From Nocardia sp. MH4 (lineage in GTDB: Bacteria; Actinomycetota; Actinomycetes; Mycobacteriales; Mycobacteriaceae): DNA of 64,000 nt. Shown one piece after another: positions 48,683-58,072 of the stretch (the stretch's first letter is position 1; every line of letters starts with the position of its first letter). The stretch spans positions 43,614-107,613 of the forward strand of contig NZ_LPNR01000118.1 of NCBI RefSeq assembly GCF_019266065.1. Reading direction: 5' to 3'. The position numbers were made by a program, and so were the translations under genes. The notes under the pieces are model-generated. The model saw only the letters and a list, made by a program, of their open reading frames with translations, did not search any database and was not told where the DNA came from.

Positions 48683-50015
48683 CGACCTCGGCCCGCGCGG
48701 CACAGGCCAGAGTGAGCACGAGCGGCACGGCCAGCGCCGCGGTGAGCGGGACGAGGGCGGTCAGCCAGCCGATCATGGCCGGCCCGGCCAGCAGCCCGAG
48801 ATAGCCGATGGTGAACACCCGGGACATGTCGGTCGCGGCGGTCGTGCCACCCAGATTGCCCGCCGCGGTGAAGATCTGGGGCACTCCACCGGCCAGCCCC
48901 AGGCCGCACATCGCCCAGCCCGCCAAGGTCAGCGGCAACCACGGCGACGCGATGACCACCGCGAAACCGGCCGCGGCCAGCAGGCTGCCGTAGCGCACGA
49001 TGGCGACCGGACCGATCGCGCCGCTGACCCGGTCGGCCAGGAACCGGCCCAGCGTCATGGTCGCGGAGAAGGCGCCGAACGCCAGGGCGGCATCGGATTC
49101 GGAGACGCCCAGGTGTTCGCGCGCCTGGAGCGCGCTCCAATCGCCCGCGACGCCTTCGGCGAGCAGCAGGACGAAGGCGATGACACCGAGGGAGAGCACT
49201 TTTCGGGTGCGCACTCGGGCGCGCTGTTCTGTCGTCGGCCCGGTGGACGGGTCCGACGCCGCGATCGTCGATCGGGTGGCATCGGTGGCGCCCGGTTCGG
49301 CGCCCACCGGCGGGGCGAGTTCCGGGCGCCCGTCGCGGGTCATCGCCTCGGCCGGGTACGCGCGGTCGGGCTCACCCGCGTCCGCCTCGGGCGTCCGACC
49401 GGGGTCGTCGTAGTGCTCCGGTCGTGAATCGGCGTCGGACCGGTGGTGCGGAATCAGGTGTGGCACGAGCATGGCGGTGACAGCCAGTCCAGCGATCCCC
49501 GCGAGGGTCAGCGTCAACTGCGGTGACCAGCCGAGGCGCTGGGTGGCGGCGCCGACCAGCGCGCCCGCGAACCCGCCGCCGGAGAACATGGCGTGGAACG
49601 CCGACATGATCGGCCGGTGATAGGCCCGCTCGACGTGCACCGCCTGGGTGTTCATCGAGACATCGAGCGCGCCGTTGCCGAGTCCGAAACAGGCCAGCGC
49701 GATCGCCAGCGTCACCGGGCCCGTGGCCAGCGCGGGACCGAGCACCGTCACCGAGACGGTGGTCGCGGCCACCGCGACGAGTGTGCGGCTGCCGAATCGG
49801 TCGGCGGCCGGGCCCGCGAGCCGCATCCCCACGATCGCGGCCCCGGCCAGCAGCAGGACGAACATCCCGAGCAACGAGGCCGACACCCCGGTCCGATCGG
49901 TGATCGCCGGAATGTGCACCACCCACATGGCCAGCAGGAACCCGTTCAGTGTGAACACGGAGAACACGGCGGCCCTGGCGAACCGGAGCTCGCGGTCGAT
50001 CGTCGCTGGAGTCAC
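48672..50015 (-). CDS. MFS transporter with long central loop
   Basis: 447-aa membrane protein with about 12 helices, of the FucP/YbjJ-like MFS group (FTLNGFLLAMWVVHIPAI, GNGALDVSMNTQAV, FSGGGFAGALVG). An unusually long hydrophilic loop of about 80 residues, rich in Asp, Pro and Arg, separates helices 6 and 7 (HHRSDADSRPEHYDD onwards). Start is a GTG at 50015. The 3' end overlaps the end of the OYE fusion gene by 11 bp. Substrate unknown. Confidence 0.85.
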   Translation of the reverse strand: MTPATIDRELRFARAAVFSVFTLNGFLLAMWVVHIPAITDRTGVSASLLGMFVLLLAGAAIVGMRLAGPAADRFGSRTLVAVAATTVSVTVLGPALATGPVTLAIALACFGLGNGALDVSMNTQAVHVERAYHRPIMSAFHAMFSGGGFAGALVGAATQRLGWSPQLTLTLAGIAGLAVTAMLVPHLIPHHRSDADSRPEHYDDPGRTPEADAGEPDRAYPAEAMTRDGRPELAPPVGAEPGATDATRSTIAASDPSTGPTTEQRARVRTRKVLSLGVIAFVLLLAEGVAGDWSALQAREHLGVSESDAALAFGAFSATMTLGRFLADRVSGAIGPVAIVRYGSLLAAAGFAVVIASPWLPLTLAGWAMCGLGLAGGVPQIFTAAGNLGGTTAATDMSRVFTIGYLGLLAGPAMIGWLTALVPLTAALAVPLVLTLACAARAEVVSR

Positions 50016-50108
50016 CGATTCGACGGTACCCGCGCCCGCTGCCGGACGCGGGCAGACCGAGCCGACCACGCGCTGCCGGTCCGGGCGCGCAGCCCGTGGG
50101 CAGCCGGC

Positions 50109-50954
50109 TCACTCCTGGGGCGTCCAGATTCCAGTGGCCGCGGTCTCCTTGGCGTATTCGCTGAAATCCCGCGGCGCGCGGCCGAGCGCGCGCTCGACGC
50201 CGTCGGCGGTGGCGGAGTTGCGGCCGTCGAGGATGGTGCCGAACAGGTAGTCGAGCAGGCTGATCACATCGTCGGGGACCTGGTATTCGGCCAGTGTCGC
50301 AACGAATTCCGGGCGCGAGGCTGGGATGAACGCGATCTCGCGGCCGCTGGCCGCGGCGATCTCGCCCACGGCCTCGGCGAAGGTCAGGGCCCGCGCCCCG
50401 GTGATCTCGTAGATCTCGCCCGCGTGCCGGGCATCGGTGAGCGCGGCCACGGCGACCTCGGCGATGTCGTCGGCGTGCGCGAACGGTTCGGGCACATCGC
50501 CGTTGGGCAGGGCGACCGCGCCGGCGAGCACGTCGGGCAGGAAGGCGCCCTCGCTGAAGTTCTCCGCGAAGAAGGCGGAGCGGACCACGGTCCAGGCCAG
50601 GCCCGAATTCTCCACGATCACTTCGCATTCGCGCGCTTCGGGCTCGCCGCGACCGGACAACAGGACCACCGAGGTCACCCCGGCCGCCTTCGCGGCGGCG
50701 GTGAACGCGTGGATGACATCCGGTGCGCCGGGGACGGCGAGATCGGGCTGGTAGGACAGGTAGACCGAGTCGACCCCGGCCAGGGCCGGGCCCCAGGTGG
50801 CCCGGTCGGTCCAGTCGAACGGGATCGGGGCGGTACGCGAGCCGAGCCGGACCGGGTGGCCCGCGGCCGCCAGGCGCGCCGCGACACGGCTGCCGGTCTT
50901 GCCGGTGCCGCCGGTGACGAGGAAAAGCTGCTGGTGAGAAGCGGTGTTTGTCAT
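50109..50954 (-). CDS. NAD(P)H-binding NmrA/ergot-alkaloid-type reductase
   Basis: 281-aa atypical short-chain dehydrogenase. Rossmann motif VTGGTGKTGSRV near residues 13-24, then VVLLSGRGEPEAREC and WTVVRSAFFAENFSEG as in the NmrA-like/azoreductase-related group, which often act as NAD(P)-dependent quinone or azo reductases or redox sensors. The ATG at 50954 starts right after an upstream non-conserved stretch. Divergent (81 bp) from the AraC-type regulator, a pairing seen for many such genes, so it is probably that regulator's target. Confidence 0.85.
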   Translation of the reverse strand: MTNTASHQQLFLVTGGTGKTGSRVAARLAAAGHPVRLGSRTAPIPFDWTDRATWGPALAGVDSVYLSYQPDLAVPGAPDVIHAFTAAAKAAGVTSVVLLSGRGEPEARECEVIVENSGLAWTVVRSAFFAENFSEGAFLPDVLAGAVALPNGDVPEPFAHADDIAEVAVAALTDARHAGEIYEITGARALTFAEAVGEIAAASGREIAFIPASRPEFVATLAEYQVPDDVISLLDYLFGTILDGRNSATADGVERALGRAPRDFSEYAKETAATGIWTPQE

Positions 50955-51035
50955 GAGATAAGTACATCGGTCCTGGGCCGCGGGCAACATCGTCGTACCG
51001 CTCGCGAACATGCGCGGTCGTCTACTGTGGACGAC

Positions 51036-51986
51036 GTGGATGCGTTGGCCGGACTGCTCGAAGGGCCGCGTGCTCGCGGTGCGTTCCTGATGTGCTCGCT
51101 GCTGAACCCGCCGTGGTCACTGCGGATCCAGGACGGCGCGCCGTTGACGGTGCTCGCGATGATCCGGGGAAACGCCTGGGTCGGTACCGATTCCCAGCCG
51201 CCGCGGCAGCTCCGCGCCGGTGATGTCGCGATCTTCCGTGGGCCGCACCCGTATACGGTGGCCGACGATCCGGCGACCGAACCGCAGATCATCATCCAGC
51301 CGGGTCAGGTCACCACCACAGCCGATGGTGAGATCCTGTGCGAGACACTGAGTCTCGGGGTACGACAGTGGGGCACCGACGCCGACGGCGAGACGCTGAT
51401 GGTGACCGGCACCTACGAATCGGCGGGTGCGGTGAGCAGGCGGCTGCTGCGGGCGCTGCCGCAGGTCGCGGTGCTGCCGCGTGGTGATCTCGACACCCGG
51501 CTGCTCGATCTGCTCGTCGACGAGGCCACCAAGGACCTGCCTGCCCAGACCGCCGTGCTGGACCGCCTGCTCGACCTGCTGCTCATCGCCGCCCTGCGCG
51601 CGTGGTTCGCCCGCGACGACGCCCCCGCCTGGTATCACGCCTACAGCGATCCGCTGGTCGGCAAGGCCCTGCGCCTGCTCCAGCACAACCCGGCCCACCC
51701 GTGGACGGTGGTCGCGCTGGCCGAGGCGGTCGGGATGTCGCGGGCCGCGCTGGCCCGGCGGTTCACCGAGTTGGTCGGCGAGCCACCGATGACGTTCCTG
51801 ACCGAATGGCGGCTGTCACTGGCCGCCGATCTGCTGGCCGAGTCCGACTCGACGGTGGAAGCCATCGCCCACCAGGTCGGCTACGGCAGCGCCTTCGCGC
51901 TCAGCACCGCGTTCAAGCGGCACTTCGGGGTGAGTCCGCGCGACCACCGGCAGGGAAACACGGCCGCGCTGTCGTCGTCCGCATGA
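51036..51986 (+). CDS. AraC family transcriptional regulator with cupin sensor domain
   Basis: 316-aa regulator. The N-terminal AraC-cupin part starts ALAGLLEGPRARGAFLMCSLLNPPWSLRI. The C-terminal double helix-turn-helix (about 215-305) shows MSRAALARRFTELVGEPPMTFLTEWRL and IAHQVGYGSAFALSTAFKRHFGVSPRDHR. Start is the GTG at 51036 (VDALAGLL), which fits family N-termini; a GTG at 51027 is also in frame. Likely controls the divergent NmrA-like reductase. Confidence 0.9.
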   Translation: MDALAGLLEGPRARGAFLMCSLLNPPWSLRIQDGAPLTVLAMIRGNAWVGTDSQPPRQLRAGDVAIFRGPHPYTVADDPATEPQIIIQPGQVTTTADGEILCETLSLGVRQWGTDADGETLMVTGTYESAGAVSRRLLRALPQVAVLPRGDLDTRLLDLLVDEATKDLPAQTAVLDRLLDLLLIAALRAWFARDDAPAWYHAYSDPLVGKALRLLQHNPAHPWTVVALAEAVGMSRAALARRFTELVGEPPMTFLTEWRLSLAADLLAESDSTVEAIAHQVGYGSAFALSTAFKRHFGVSPRDHRQGNTAALSSSA

Positions 51987-52040
51987 GCGGTCGGTTCCCG
52001 GCGGCGATCGCGGAACGTGGCCACGCCGGGCCGCAGGCCC

Positions 52041-52475
52041 ATGCTGCATGATGACAGCGTGAGCTATCCCGTCCTGTGGCCGATGCCGACTCGCTGGGCC
52101 GACAACGACCAGTACGGCCACGTGAACAACGTGACCTACTACTCCTACTTCGACACCGCGGTGAACGCCTGGCTGATGCGCGCCACCGGCACGGATATCA
52201 CCGCGCTGCCCGCGCTCGGCGTCGTCGCCCAGACCTCGTGCCGGTTCCACGGTTCGGTGAGCTTCCCCGACCAGTTGCAGGTCGGCCTGCGCATCGCCCG
52301 CCTCGGCACCTCGAGCATCACCTACGACCTGGCGATCTTCAAGGAGACCGAGGCGGGACTCGAACTGGCCGCGACGGGCGATTTCGTGCACGTCTATGTC
52401 GACGCCGACACCCGCAAACCGGTGGCGATCCCGGAGGTCGTCCGGACCGCCGCGGCCGAACTCGTCACCGAGTAG
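52041..52475 (+). CDS. Acyl-CoA thioesterase, hot-dog (4HBT) fold
   Basis: 144-aa hydrolase of YbgC/4-hydroxybenzoyl-CoA thioesterase type. The signature WADNDQYGHVNNVTYYSYFDTAVNAW carries the active Asp/His region and the hot-dog helix. Length is normal. Alternative start at GTG 52059 (VSYPVLWPMP), as neither has a clear ribosome binding site. Likely cleaves an acyl- or aryl-CoA; substrate unknown. Confidence 0.88.
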   Translation: MLHDDSVSYPVLWPMPTRWADNDQYGHVNNVTYYSYFDTAVNAWLMRATGTDITALPALGVVAQTSCRFHGSVSFPDQLQVGLRIARLGTSSITYDLAIFKETEAGLELAATGDFVHVYVDADTRKPVAIPEVVRTAAAELVTE

Positions 52476-52481
52476 CCGAAC

Positions 52482-52700
52482 TCAGGAGGCGATGACGCCG
52501 ACCTCCGGCCATTCGCTCGCACGGCGGGCGCGCAGGATGATCTGGCCCGCCGGGCTGTAGCCGGGCGGGCCGGGTAGCGCCGAGAAGGTGGTCTTATCGA
52601 TCACCAGCGCGGAATCGAGCTGGTCACGGCTGGGGCCGAAATGGTATTCGACCTCGGTGGTTTCGTCGCGAACCTTCTTGAAATACACCAGTGTTGCCAT
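52482..52700 (-). CDS. Small orphan protein
   Basis: 72-aa protein starting at ATG 52700 with GGAG upstream. Reads as beta strands (ATLVYFKKVRDETTEVEYHFG) plus a Pro/Gly-rich tail (LPGPPGYSPAGQ). Not recognised; it lacks the MbtH motifs. Convergent with the thioesterase gene. Confidence 0.65.
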   Translation of the reverse strand: MATLVYFKKVRDETTEVEYHFGPSRDQLDSALVIDKTTFSALPGPPGYSPAGQIILRARRASEWPEVGVIAS

Positions 52701-52824
52701 CGCCGGATCTCCGCGTAGACCTGCGCCGGTCAGCGGATCGTGACCGGCGGCTACCGACCATCGTGGCAGGGATCGAGCGATCGCGCGGCTACCTCGGGCG
52801 AATTGTTCCGAGCGAGTTGCGCGC

Positions 52825-53628
52825 TCACCCGCGCAGCATCGTCTGGAATCGGCGCATGCCGGAAATCCACCGGTCGTAGTCGGAGCCCTTGTTGCGGTAC
52901 ATCTGCAGGACCTCCTGGTGCGGCAGGATCAGGAAGTGCTCGGCGGCCATCGCCTCGATCACCGTCTCGGCGACCTCCTCGGTCGAGAGCACCGCGCCCG
53001 CCGTCGTCACGGCCTTGATCGCCAGCGCGGCCGCCTCCGGTGCGTCGGGGATCAGGTCGCCGCTGAGCAGCCGGGTATCGACGCCCATCGGGCACAGGCA
53101 GCTCACCCGGACGCCCTGGTCGCCGTAGGTGACCGAGAGCCATTCGGCGAAGCCGACCGCCGCGTGCTTGGTCACCGAATAGGGCGCCGAGCCGATCTGG
53201 GTGAGCAGCCCGGCCGCCGACGCGGTCGAGACGAAGTACCCGCCGCCGCGCTCGACCCAGCCGGGTACGAGCAGCCGCGCGGCGCGCACATGCGCCATCA
53301 CGTTCACCTCGAGTGCCGCCGACCACTGGTCCTCGGTGCTCTCCAGACCGGGTCCGCCGCCGATGCCCGCGTTCGCGAAGAACAGATCGACCGGACCGAA
53401 CGAGCCTTCCGCCGCCGCGATGAGCTCGGCGATCACCTGCTCGTCGGCCACGTCACCGCCGACCGCGACGGCGTTCTCGCCCAGCTCATTTGCTACTTTC
53501 GCCGCGGTGTCCGCGTCGATGTCGGCGACGACGACCCGCGCGCCGCCCGCGACGAGCCGATGCGCGAGCGCGGCGCCGATGCCGCCGCCCGCGCCCGTGA
53601 CGATGCCGACCTTGCCTGCAATCTCCAT
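52825..53628 (-). CDS. Short-chain dehydrogenase/reductase
   Basis: 267-aa classical SDR. TGAGGGIG at 11-18, NAG at 86-88, catalytic Ser137, Tyr150 and Lys154 (PYSVTKHA). The C-terminal extension EHFLILPHQEVLQMYRNKGSDYDRWI is shared with a group of actinobacterial SDRs often found with acyl-CoA or cyclic alcohol metabolism. Substrate not readable. It lies 22 bp after the barrel-protein gene on the same strand; possibly co-transcribed. Confidence 0.9.
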   Translation of the reverse strand: MEIAGKVGIVTGAGGGIGAALAHRLVAGGARVVVADIDADTAAKVANELGENAVAVGGDVADEQVIAELIAAAEGSFGPVDLFFANAGIGGGPGLESTEDQWSAALEVNVMAHVRAARLLVPGWVERGGGYFVSTASAAGLLTQIGSAPYSVTKHAAVGFAEWLSVTYGDQGVRVSCLCPMGVDTRLLSGDLIPDAPEAAALAIKAVTTAGAVLSTEEVAETVIEAMAAEHFLILPHQEVLQMYRNKGSDYDRWISGMRRFQTMLRG

Positions 53629-53650
53629 GACCGCACCCTAACGGCGGCCG

Positions 53651-54217
53651 TCACCGCTCGGCGGGGAATTCCGCCACCACGGTGTACAGCGCGGGGTGCG
53701 CGGTGGCATAACTCGGCGCGGCCGAGAGCCGCCGCTGGAATTCGGGGTTCGCGCCCGCGGCGCGCCAGGCCTGCTCCCCGTCCCAATGCGCGATATCTAC
53801 CAGTGGGAAGCGGACGCCGGGGTCGATGGCTCGGTGCAGGCGATGGTCCCGGAAACCGGGCGCGCGCGACATCAGGCCGGCGCGAGTGTGCCAGTGCCCG
53901 ATGAACTCGTCGATCCGCGCCACGAGCAGATCGAAGGCGTTGACGAAGACGATGCCCGCACCGGTCGCCGGCGCCTCGGCGGTGTACTGGGCGGCCACGC
54001 CGTAGCTGCCGGTCGCCGCCTCGACCGGCGCCGTGAACAGGGGCGTGGTGCTGTCGACGTCGACGACGCCGACCGAGATCAGCTGATGCGCGGTGCCGCG
54101 CTCGATCGCCCGGAGCAGGACGGCGGTAGCCACGCCCGGCACGAGATCGGGCCGCCACGCGGGCCGCAGGGCGTCGACTCGCGCGGCCGAGGTCTCGACG
54201 ATGCTGATCTCGATCAT
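53651..54217 (-). CDS. Two-repeat dimeric alpha-beta barrel (antibiotic-monooxygenase-like) protein
   Basis: 188-aa protein with two similar halves. Each has a strand-helix-strand pattern (ISVGVVDVDST followed by a GIVFVNAFDLLVARIDEFIGHWHTRAGLMSRAPGFRDHRLHR segment), as in ABM/dimeric ferredoxin-like barrel proteins. These bind heme or small aromatics or act as cofactor-free monooxygenases; no diagnostic residue decides here. Start ATG 54217 with AGGTGG upstream. Possibly in one transcript with the SDR gene downstream. Confidence 0.7.
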   Translation of the reverse strand: MIEISIVETSAARVDALRPAWRPDLVPGVATAVLLRAIERGTAHQLISVGVVDVDSTTPLFTAPVEAATGSYGVAAQYTAEAPATGAGIVFVNAFDLLVARIDEFIGHWHTRAGLMSRAPGFRDHRLHRAIDPGVRFPLVDIAHWDGEQAWRAAGANPEFQRRLSAAPSYATAHPALYTVVAEFPAER

Positions 54218-54301
54218 GGTGCCCACCTGAGGAATTCGGCCCGTTTCCGACGCGGTGCCGCTGCGTCGAGGATAGGCCGAGTCGCCGCGTCGTGCCCGCC
54301 G

Positions 54302-55675
54302 TCAGGTGGTGACCGCCGCCGCGGGCTGCGGTGCCTGCGCCACCGGTTCGGCCGGGGCGATCGCGGCGCGGGCCATGGTGCCGAGGCGGGTGTGGTTGAA
54401 GACCAGGTTCAGCAGGAACGCGGCGCCGGCGCCCAGCGTGACGCCGCTGTCGAGCAGGATCTGCGCCGAGGTCGGGAACTTGGTGAACATGCCGCTGGTC
54501 AGCTCGGGCAGCAGGCCGATGCCGATCGCGGTCGCGGCGATGGTGGCGTTGACCCGGTCGAGCAGGTCGGCCTGGCGCAGCGTGTTGACGCCGACCACCG
54601 CGACCGTCGCGAACAGCACCAGCCCGACCCCGCCGACCACCGGCTTCGGGATCGCCGCGACGACCTCGCCGATCCGTGGCACCAGCCCCAGGACCACCAG
54701 GATCGCGCCGCTCACCGCGGTCACGTACCGGCTGTAGATCCGCGTCGCCGCGACCGCGCCGACGTTCTGGTTGAAGATCGTGTCGACGAACGCGGTGAAG
54801 ACCCCGCCCAGCACGCCCGAGAGGCCGTCACCGACCAGGCCGCGGGCCAGATCGCCCTTGCCGACGGGCTTGCCGGTGATCTCGCTGATCGCGAGCATGC
54901 TCGCGGTCGACTCGGCGAACACCACGGCCATCACGATGCTCATCGCCACCACCGCGGTCACCGGGAACTGCGGTGCGCCGAAGTGGAAGGGCTGCGGGAT
55001 CCCGACCCAGTCGGCGGTGCCGATGCCCGCGGTGCTCACCAGGCCCATCGGCAGCGCGATCGCGATCCCGGCGACCAGCGCGATGAGCACGCCCAGTTGC
55101 GACCACACCCCGCGGCCGAGGCAGACGAACCCGACCGCGATCAGCACCACGACCGCGGCCAGCCCGATGTTCGACGGCGCGGCGAAGCTCGGCGACTTCG
55201 GGTCGGTGCCGATGATCAGGCCCCCGGCGACCCCGATCAGCGACACCCCGACCACCGTCAGCACGGTTCCGGTGACCAGCGGTGGGAACAAGCGCACGAC
55301 CCGGGCGAACGGCCAGGCCAGCGCGATGCCGACGACACCGCCGATCAGCATCGACCCGTAGACGGCGTCCAGGCCGTACTCCTTGGCGATCAGGATCATC
55401 GGATTCAAGCCGACGAAGGTCGCGCCACACACGATCGGCAGGCGCGCGCCCGCCAGCTTGCCAACGCCGAGGCTCTGCACCAGCGTGATGATCCCGGCGA
55501 CCAGCAGATCGGCGCTGATCAGCAGTCCGATGGTCGACCGGTCGAGCCCAGCGGCCGCGCCGAACACCAGCGGCACGGTGATACATCCGGTGTACATGAT
55601 CAAGACGTGCTGGATGCCGAACACCAGCTGCCGCGCGAACGGCAGCCGGGTGTCGACGGGATGTAACTCATTCAT
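54302..55675 (-). CDS. NCS2 nucleobase:cation symporter (xanthine/uracil permease)
   Basis: 457-aa membrane transporter of the NCS2/NAT family with about 14 segments. Motifs: N-terminal QHVLIMYTGCITVPLV, ESTASMLAISEITGKPV in segment 8, and the FNQNVGAVAATRIYSRYV stretch (NAT signature region) near residue 300. Imports purines or uracil with protons; the QNVG form favours xanthine/uric acid type specificity over uracil but this is tentative. Downstream of the bkd operon on the same strand. Confidence 0.92.
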   Translation of the reverse strand: MNELHPVDTRLPFARQLVFGIQHVLIMYTGCITVPLVFGAAAGLDRSTIGLLISADLLVAGIITLVQSLGVGKLAGARLPIVCGATFVGLNPMILIAKEYGLDAVYGSMLIGGVVGIALAWPFARVVRLFPPLVTGTVLTVVGVSLIGVAGGLIIGTDPKSPSFAAPSNIGLAAVVVLIAVGFVCLGRGVWSQLGVLIALVAGIAIALPMGLVSTAGIGTADWVGIPQPFHFGAPQFPVTAVVAMSIVMAVVFAESTASMLAISEITGKPVGKGDLARGLVGDGLSGVLGGVFTAFVDTIFNQNVGAVAATRIYSRYVTAVSGAILVVLGLVPRIGEVVAAIPKPVVGGVGLVLFATVAVVGVNTLRQADLLDRVNATIAATAIGIGLLPELTSGMFTKFPTSAQILLDSGVTLGAGAAFLLNLVFNHTRLGTMARAAIAPAEPVAQAPQPAAAVTT

Positions 55676-55702
55676 GCACCTGTTTGTAGCCCGCCATTTT
55701 TA

Positions 55703-55729
55703 CCGCCGATGCGCGTCGTGTTTCGGCGG
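55703..55729 (-). terminator. Possible terminator after bkdC
   Basis: 7-bp perfect stem (55703-55709 with 55723-55729) and 13-base loop between the bkdC stop and the permease start. No U-run follows on the minus strand, so read-through into the permease gene is possible. Confidence 0.4.
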
Positions 55730-55751
55730 TGTGACGGGTCGGGTATATCGC

Positions 55752-57101
55752 TCAGACGCGGCTGAGCAGCGTCAACGGGTCCTCGAGGAAGCCCGCGGTG
55801 GTCGCGAGGAAGCGGGCGCCGAGCTCGCCGTCGACCATCCGGTGATCGAAGCTCAGACCCAGCGTGGTCACCCAGCGCACGGCCAGTTCGTCGCGGAACA
55901 CCCACGGCCGCTTGCGGATCGATCCGAGGCACAGGATCGCGGCCTCGCCCGGATTCACCAGCGGCACCCCGGTGTCCACGCCGAACACCCCGACATTGGT
56001 GATGGTGAAGGTGCCGCCGCGCAGATCGGCGGGCGTGGCGTTGCCCGATCGGGCCGTCTCGGCCGACCAGCTGATCTCCCGGCACAGTTCACGCAGGCTC
56101 AGCGACTGCGCCTCCTTGAGATTCGGCACCAGCAGCCCGCGCTCGGCGGCCACCGCGATCCCCAGGTTCACGTAGTGCTTGGTGACGATCTCCTGGTTCT
56201 GCTCGTCCCAGGCGGCATTGATTCCCGGATACTCCGCGATCGCCGCCAGTGCGGCCTTGGCCACCAGGGCCAGCGGAGTGAGGGTGAGTCCCTCGAACGA
56301 TGTCGTCGTGCGCAGGTGATCGAGCAGTTCCATCGTGGCGGTGCAGTCGACGGTGACGAAGGTGCTGGCCTGCGGGATCGTGCGGGAGCTGGCCTGCATC
56401 GCCGCGGCGGTGCGCTTGCGGATGCCGGTGACGGGGGTGCGGTGCTCGCGGGCGGTCGGCTCGATCAGCCCGCCGTCGGCGTCGCCGGAGTGCCCGTCGA
56501 CCGGCGCGGGCGCGGTCTCACCCGCGCGCGCCGGTGTCCTCGGTGCCGTCACCGGGACGGCCGAGCGCACGTCCTCCACGGTGACCGCGCCCTCCGGCCC
56601 CGAGCCTGCGACGAACCACAGATCGATGCCGAGTTCCTTGGCCAGCTTGCGCGCCGCGGGCGTGGCCGCCGCGCGATGAGTGCTCGGCGTGCTCGACGCC
56701 ATCGCGGCCGCCGGGGTGGATCTGCGCCTGCGCGATGTGGATTCGGCCTCCGGGCCGTAGCCGACCAGCACGTCGTTGCGGGTGACGTGGTCGGCGGTCG
56801 GCGGCGCGGTGACCTCGAGATCGTTGCGCACCCGGATCAGCGGCGCACCGACCGGAACGGTGTCGCCCGGCTGGGCCAGCAGCTCCACGACCACCCCGGA
56901 GAACGGCGACGGCAGCGCGACGACGGCCTTGGCGGTCTCGACCTCCGCGATGGTCTGGTTCAGTTCCACCGTGTCGCCGACCGCGACGGCCCAGGACACC
57001 AGGTCACCGTCGGCGAGGCCCTCGCCCAGATCGGGTAGGCGGAATTCGAGAACATGACCGTCGTCGGCGGCTTGTTCCGGCACTGCGGCACCTTTCATCA
57101 C
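55752..57101 (-). CDS. bkdC: Branched-chain 2-oxoacid dehydrogenase E2 (dihydrolipoamide acyltransferase)
   Basis: 449-aa lipoyl protein. The lipoyl domain carries the attachment Lys58 in EVETAKAVV; then a Pro/Ala-rich linker, a peripheral-subunit-binding domain (near 150-190, TPAARKLAKELGIDL) and the catalytic domain ending in FDHRMVDGELGARF with the active His420. Core of the complex that makes branched acyl-CoA, the primer for branched or mycolic-type lipids and for Val/Leu/Ile breakdown. Start overlaps the bkdB stop by ATGA. Confidence 0.93.
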   Translation of the reverse strand: MMKGAAVPEQAADDGHVLEFRLPDLGEGLADGDLVSWAVAVGDTVELNQTIAEVETAKAVVALPSPFSGVVVELLAQPGDTVPVGAPLIRVRNDLEVTAPPTADHVTRNDVLVGYGPEAESTSRRRRSTPAAAMASSTPSTHRAAATPAARKLAKELGIDLWFVAGSGPEGAVTVEDVRSAVPVTAPRTPARAGETAPAPVDGHSGDADGGLIEPTAREHRTPVTGIRKRTAAAMQASSRTIPQASTFVTVDCTATMELLDHLRTTTSFEGLTLTPLALVAKAALAAIAEYPGINAAWDEQNQEIVTKHYVNLGIAVAAERGLLVPNLKEAQSLSLRELCREISWSAETARSGNATPADLRGGTFTITNVGVFGVDTGVPLVNPGEAAILCLGSIRKRPWVFRDELAVRWVTTLGLSFDHRMVDGELGARFLATTAGFLEDPLTLLSRV

Positions 57102-58072
57102 GCGGCTAGACAGCGATCGACCGCCGCCAGAATGCGGTCGGGGTCGGGCAGGTGGTGCTTTTCGAGCTTAGCCGGGGGGTAGGGGATGTCGTAGCCACCG
57201 ACGCGCAGCACCGGCGCCTCGAGGTGATAGAAGCAGCGTTCGGTGATCCTGGCCGCGATCTCGGCGCCGAGCCCGGCGAAGACCGGCGCCTCGTGCACGA
57301 CGATCAACCGGCCGGTCTTGTCGACCGATTCGGCGATCGTGTCGACGTCGATCGGCGAGAGACTGCGCAGATCGATCACCTCCAGCGAATGTCCTTCCTC
57401 GGCCGCGATCTTCGCCGCAGTGAGCGCGGTGGCGACGGTGCCGCCGTAGGCGACCACGGTCGCGTCCGCGCCGCGGGTGCACACCCTGGCCTTGTGCAGC
57501 GGCAGATCCGGTTCGCCGTCGAAATCTACGTCGGATTTGTCCCAATAGCGACGTTTCGGTTCGAAGAACACCACCGGATCGTCCAGCGCGATGGCCTGGC
57601 GGATCATCGAATACGCGTCCGCGGGGGTGCTCGGCGAGACGACCCGCAGGCCCGCGGTATGCGCGAAATACACCTCCGGCGACTCCGAATGGTGCTCGAC
57701 CGCACCGATGCCGCCACCGAACGGAATGCGAATCGTCAACGGCGCCTTCACCTTGCCGCCGGTGCGGTAGTGGATCTTGGCGACCTGGGAGACGATCTGG
57801 TCGAAGGCGGGATAGACGAAACCGTCGAACTGGATCTCCACCACCGGGCGGTAGCCGCGCAAGGCCATTCCGAAAGCCGTGCCGACGATGCCGGATTCGG
57901 CCAGCGGAGTGTCGATCACGCGGTTGTCGCCGAAGTCCTTCTGCAAGGTGTCGGTCACCCGGAACACGCCACCGAGCCTGCCGATGTCCTCGCCGAGCAG
58001 GACCACCTTGGCGTCGTCTTCCATGGCGCGGCGCAGGCCGGTGTTGAGGGCGGCGGCGAAGGTGGTGATCAT
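57098..58072 (-). CDS. bkdB: Branched-chain 2-oxoacid dehydrogenase E1 beta
   Basis: 324-aa E1-beta subunit (transketolase pyrimidine-binding plus C-terminal domain). Blocks: VVLLGEDIGRLGGVFRVTDTLQ, DTPLAESGIVGTAFGMALRG, QFDGFVYPAFDQIVSQVAK, HHSESPEVYFAHTAGLRVV and EVIDLRSLSPIDVDTI. Forms the thiamine diphosphate site with BkdA. Start ATG 58072 overlaps the bkdA stop by ATGA. Confidence 0.94.
   Translation of the reverse strand: MITTFAAALNTGLRRAMEDDAKVVLLGEDIGRLGGVFRVTDTLQKDFGDNRVIDTPLAESGIVGTAFGMALRGYRPVVEIQFDGFVYPAFDQIVSQVAKIHYRTGGKVKAPLTIRIPFGGGIGAVEHHSESPEVYFAHTAGLRVVSPSTPADAYSMIRQAIALDDPVVFFEPKRRYWDKSDVDFDGEPDLPLHKARVCTRGADATVVAYGGTVATALTAAKIAAEEGHSLEVIDLRSLSPIDVDTIAESVDKTGRLIVVHEAPVFAGLGAEIAARITERCFYHLEAPVLRVGGYDIPYPPAKLEKHHLPDPDRILAAVDRCLAA

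Noticed and set aside
52482..52700. 72-aa gene considered as an MbtH-like protein
   Set aside because: It lacks the conserved Trp and Pro pattern and the typical NxEGQxSLWP-like motif, and lies more than 10 kb from the siderophore island.
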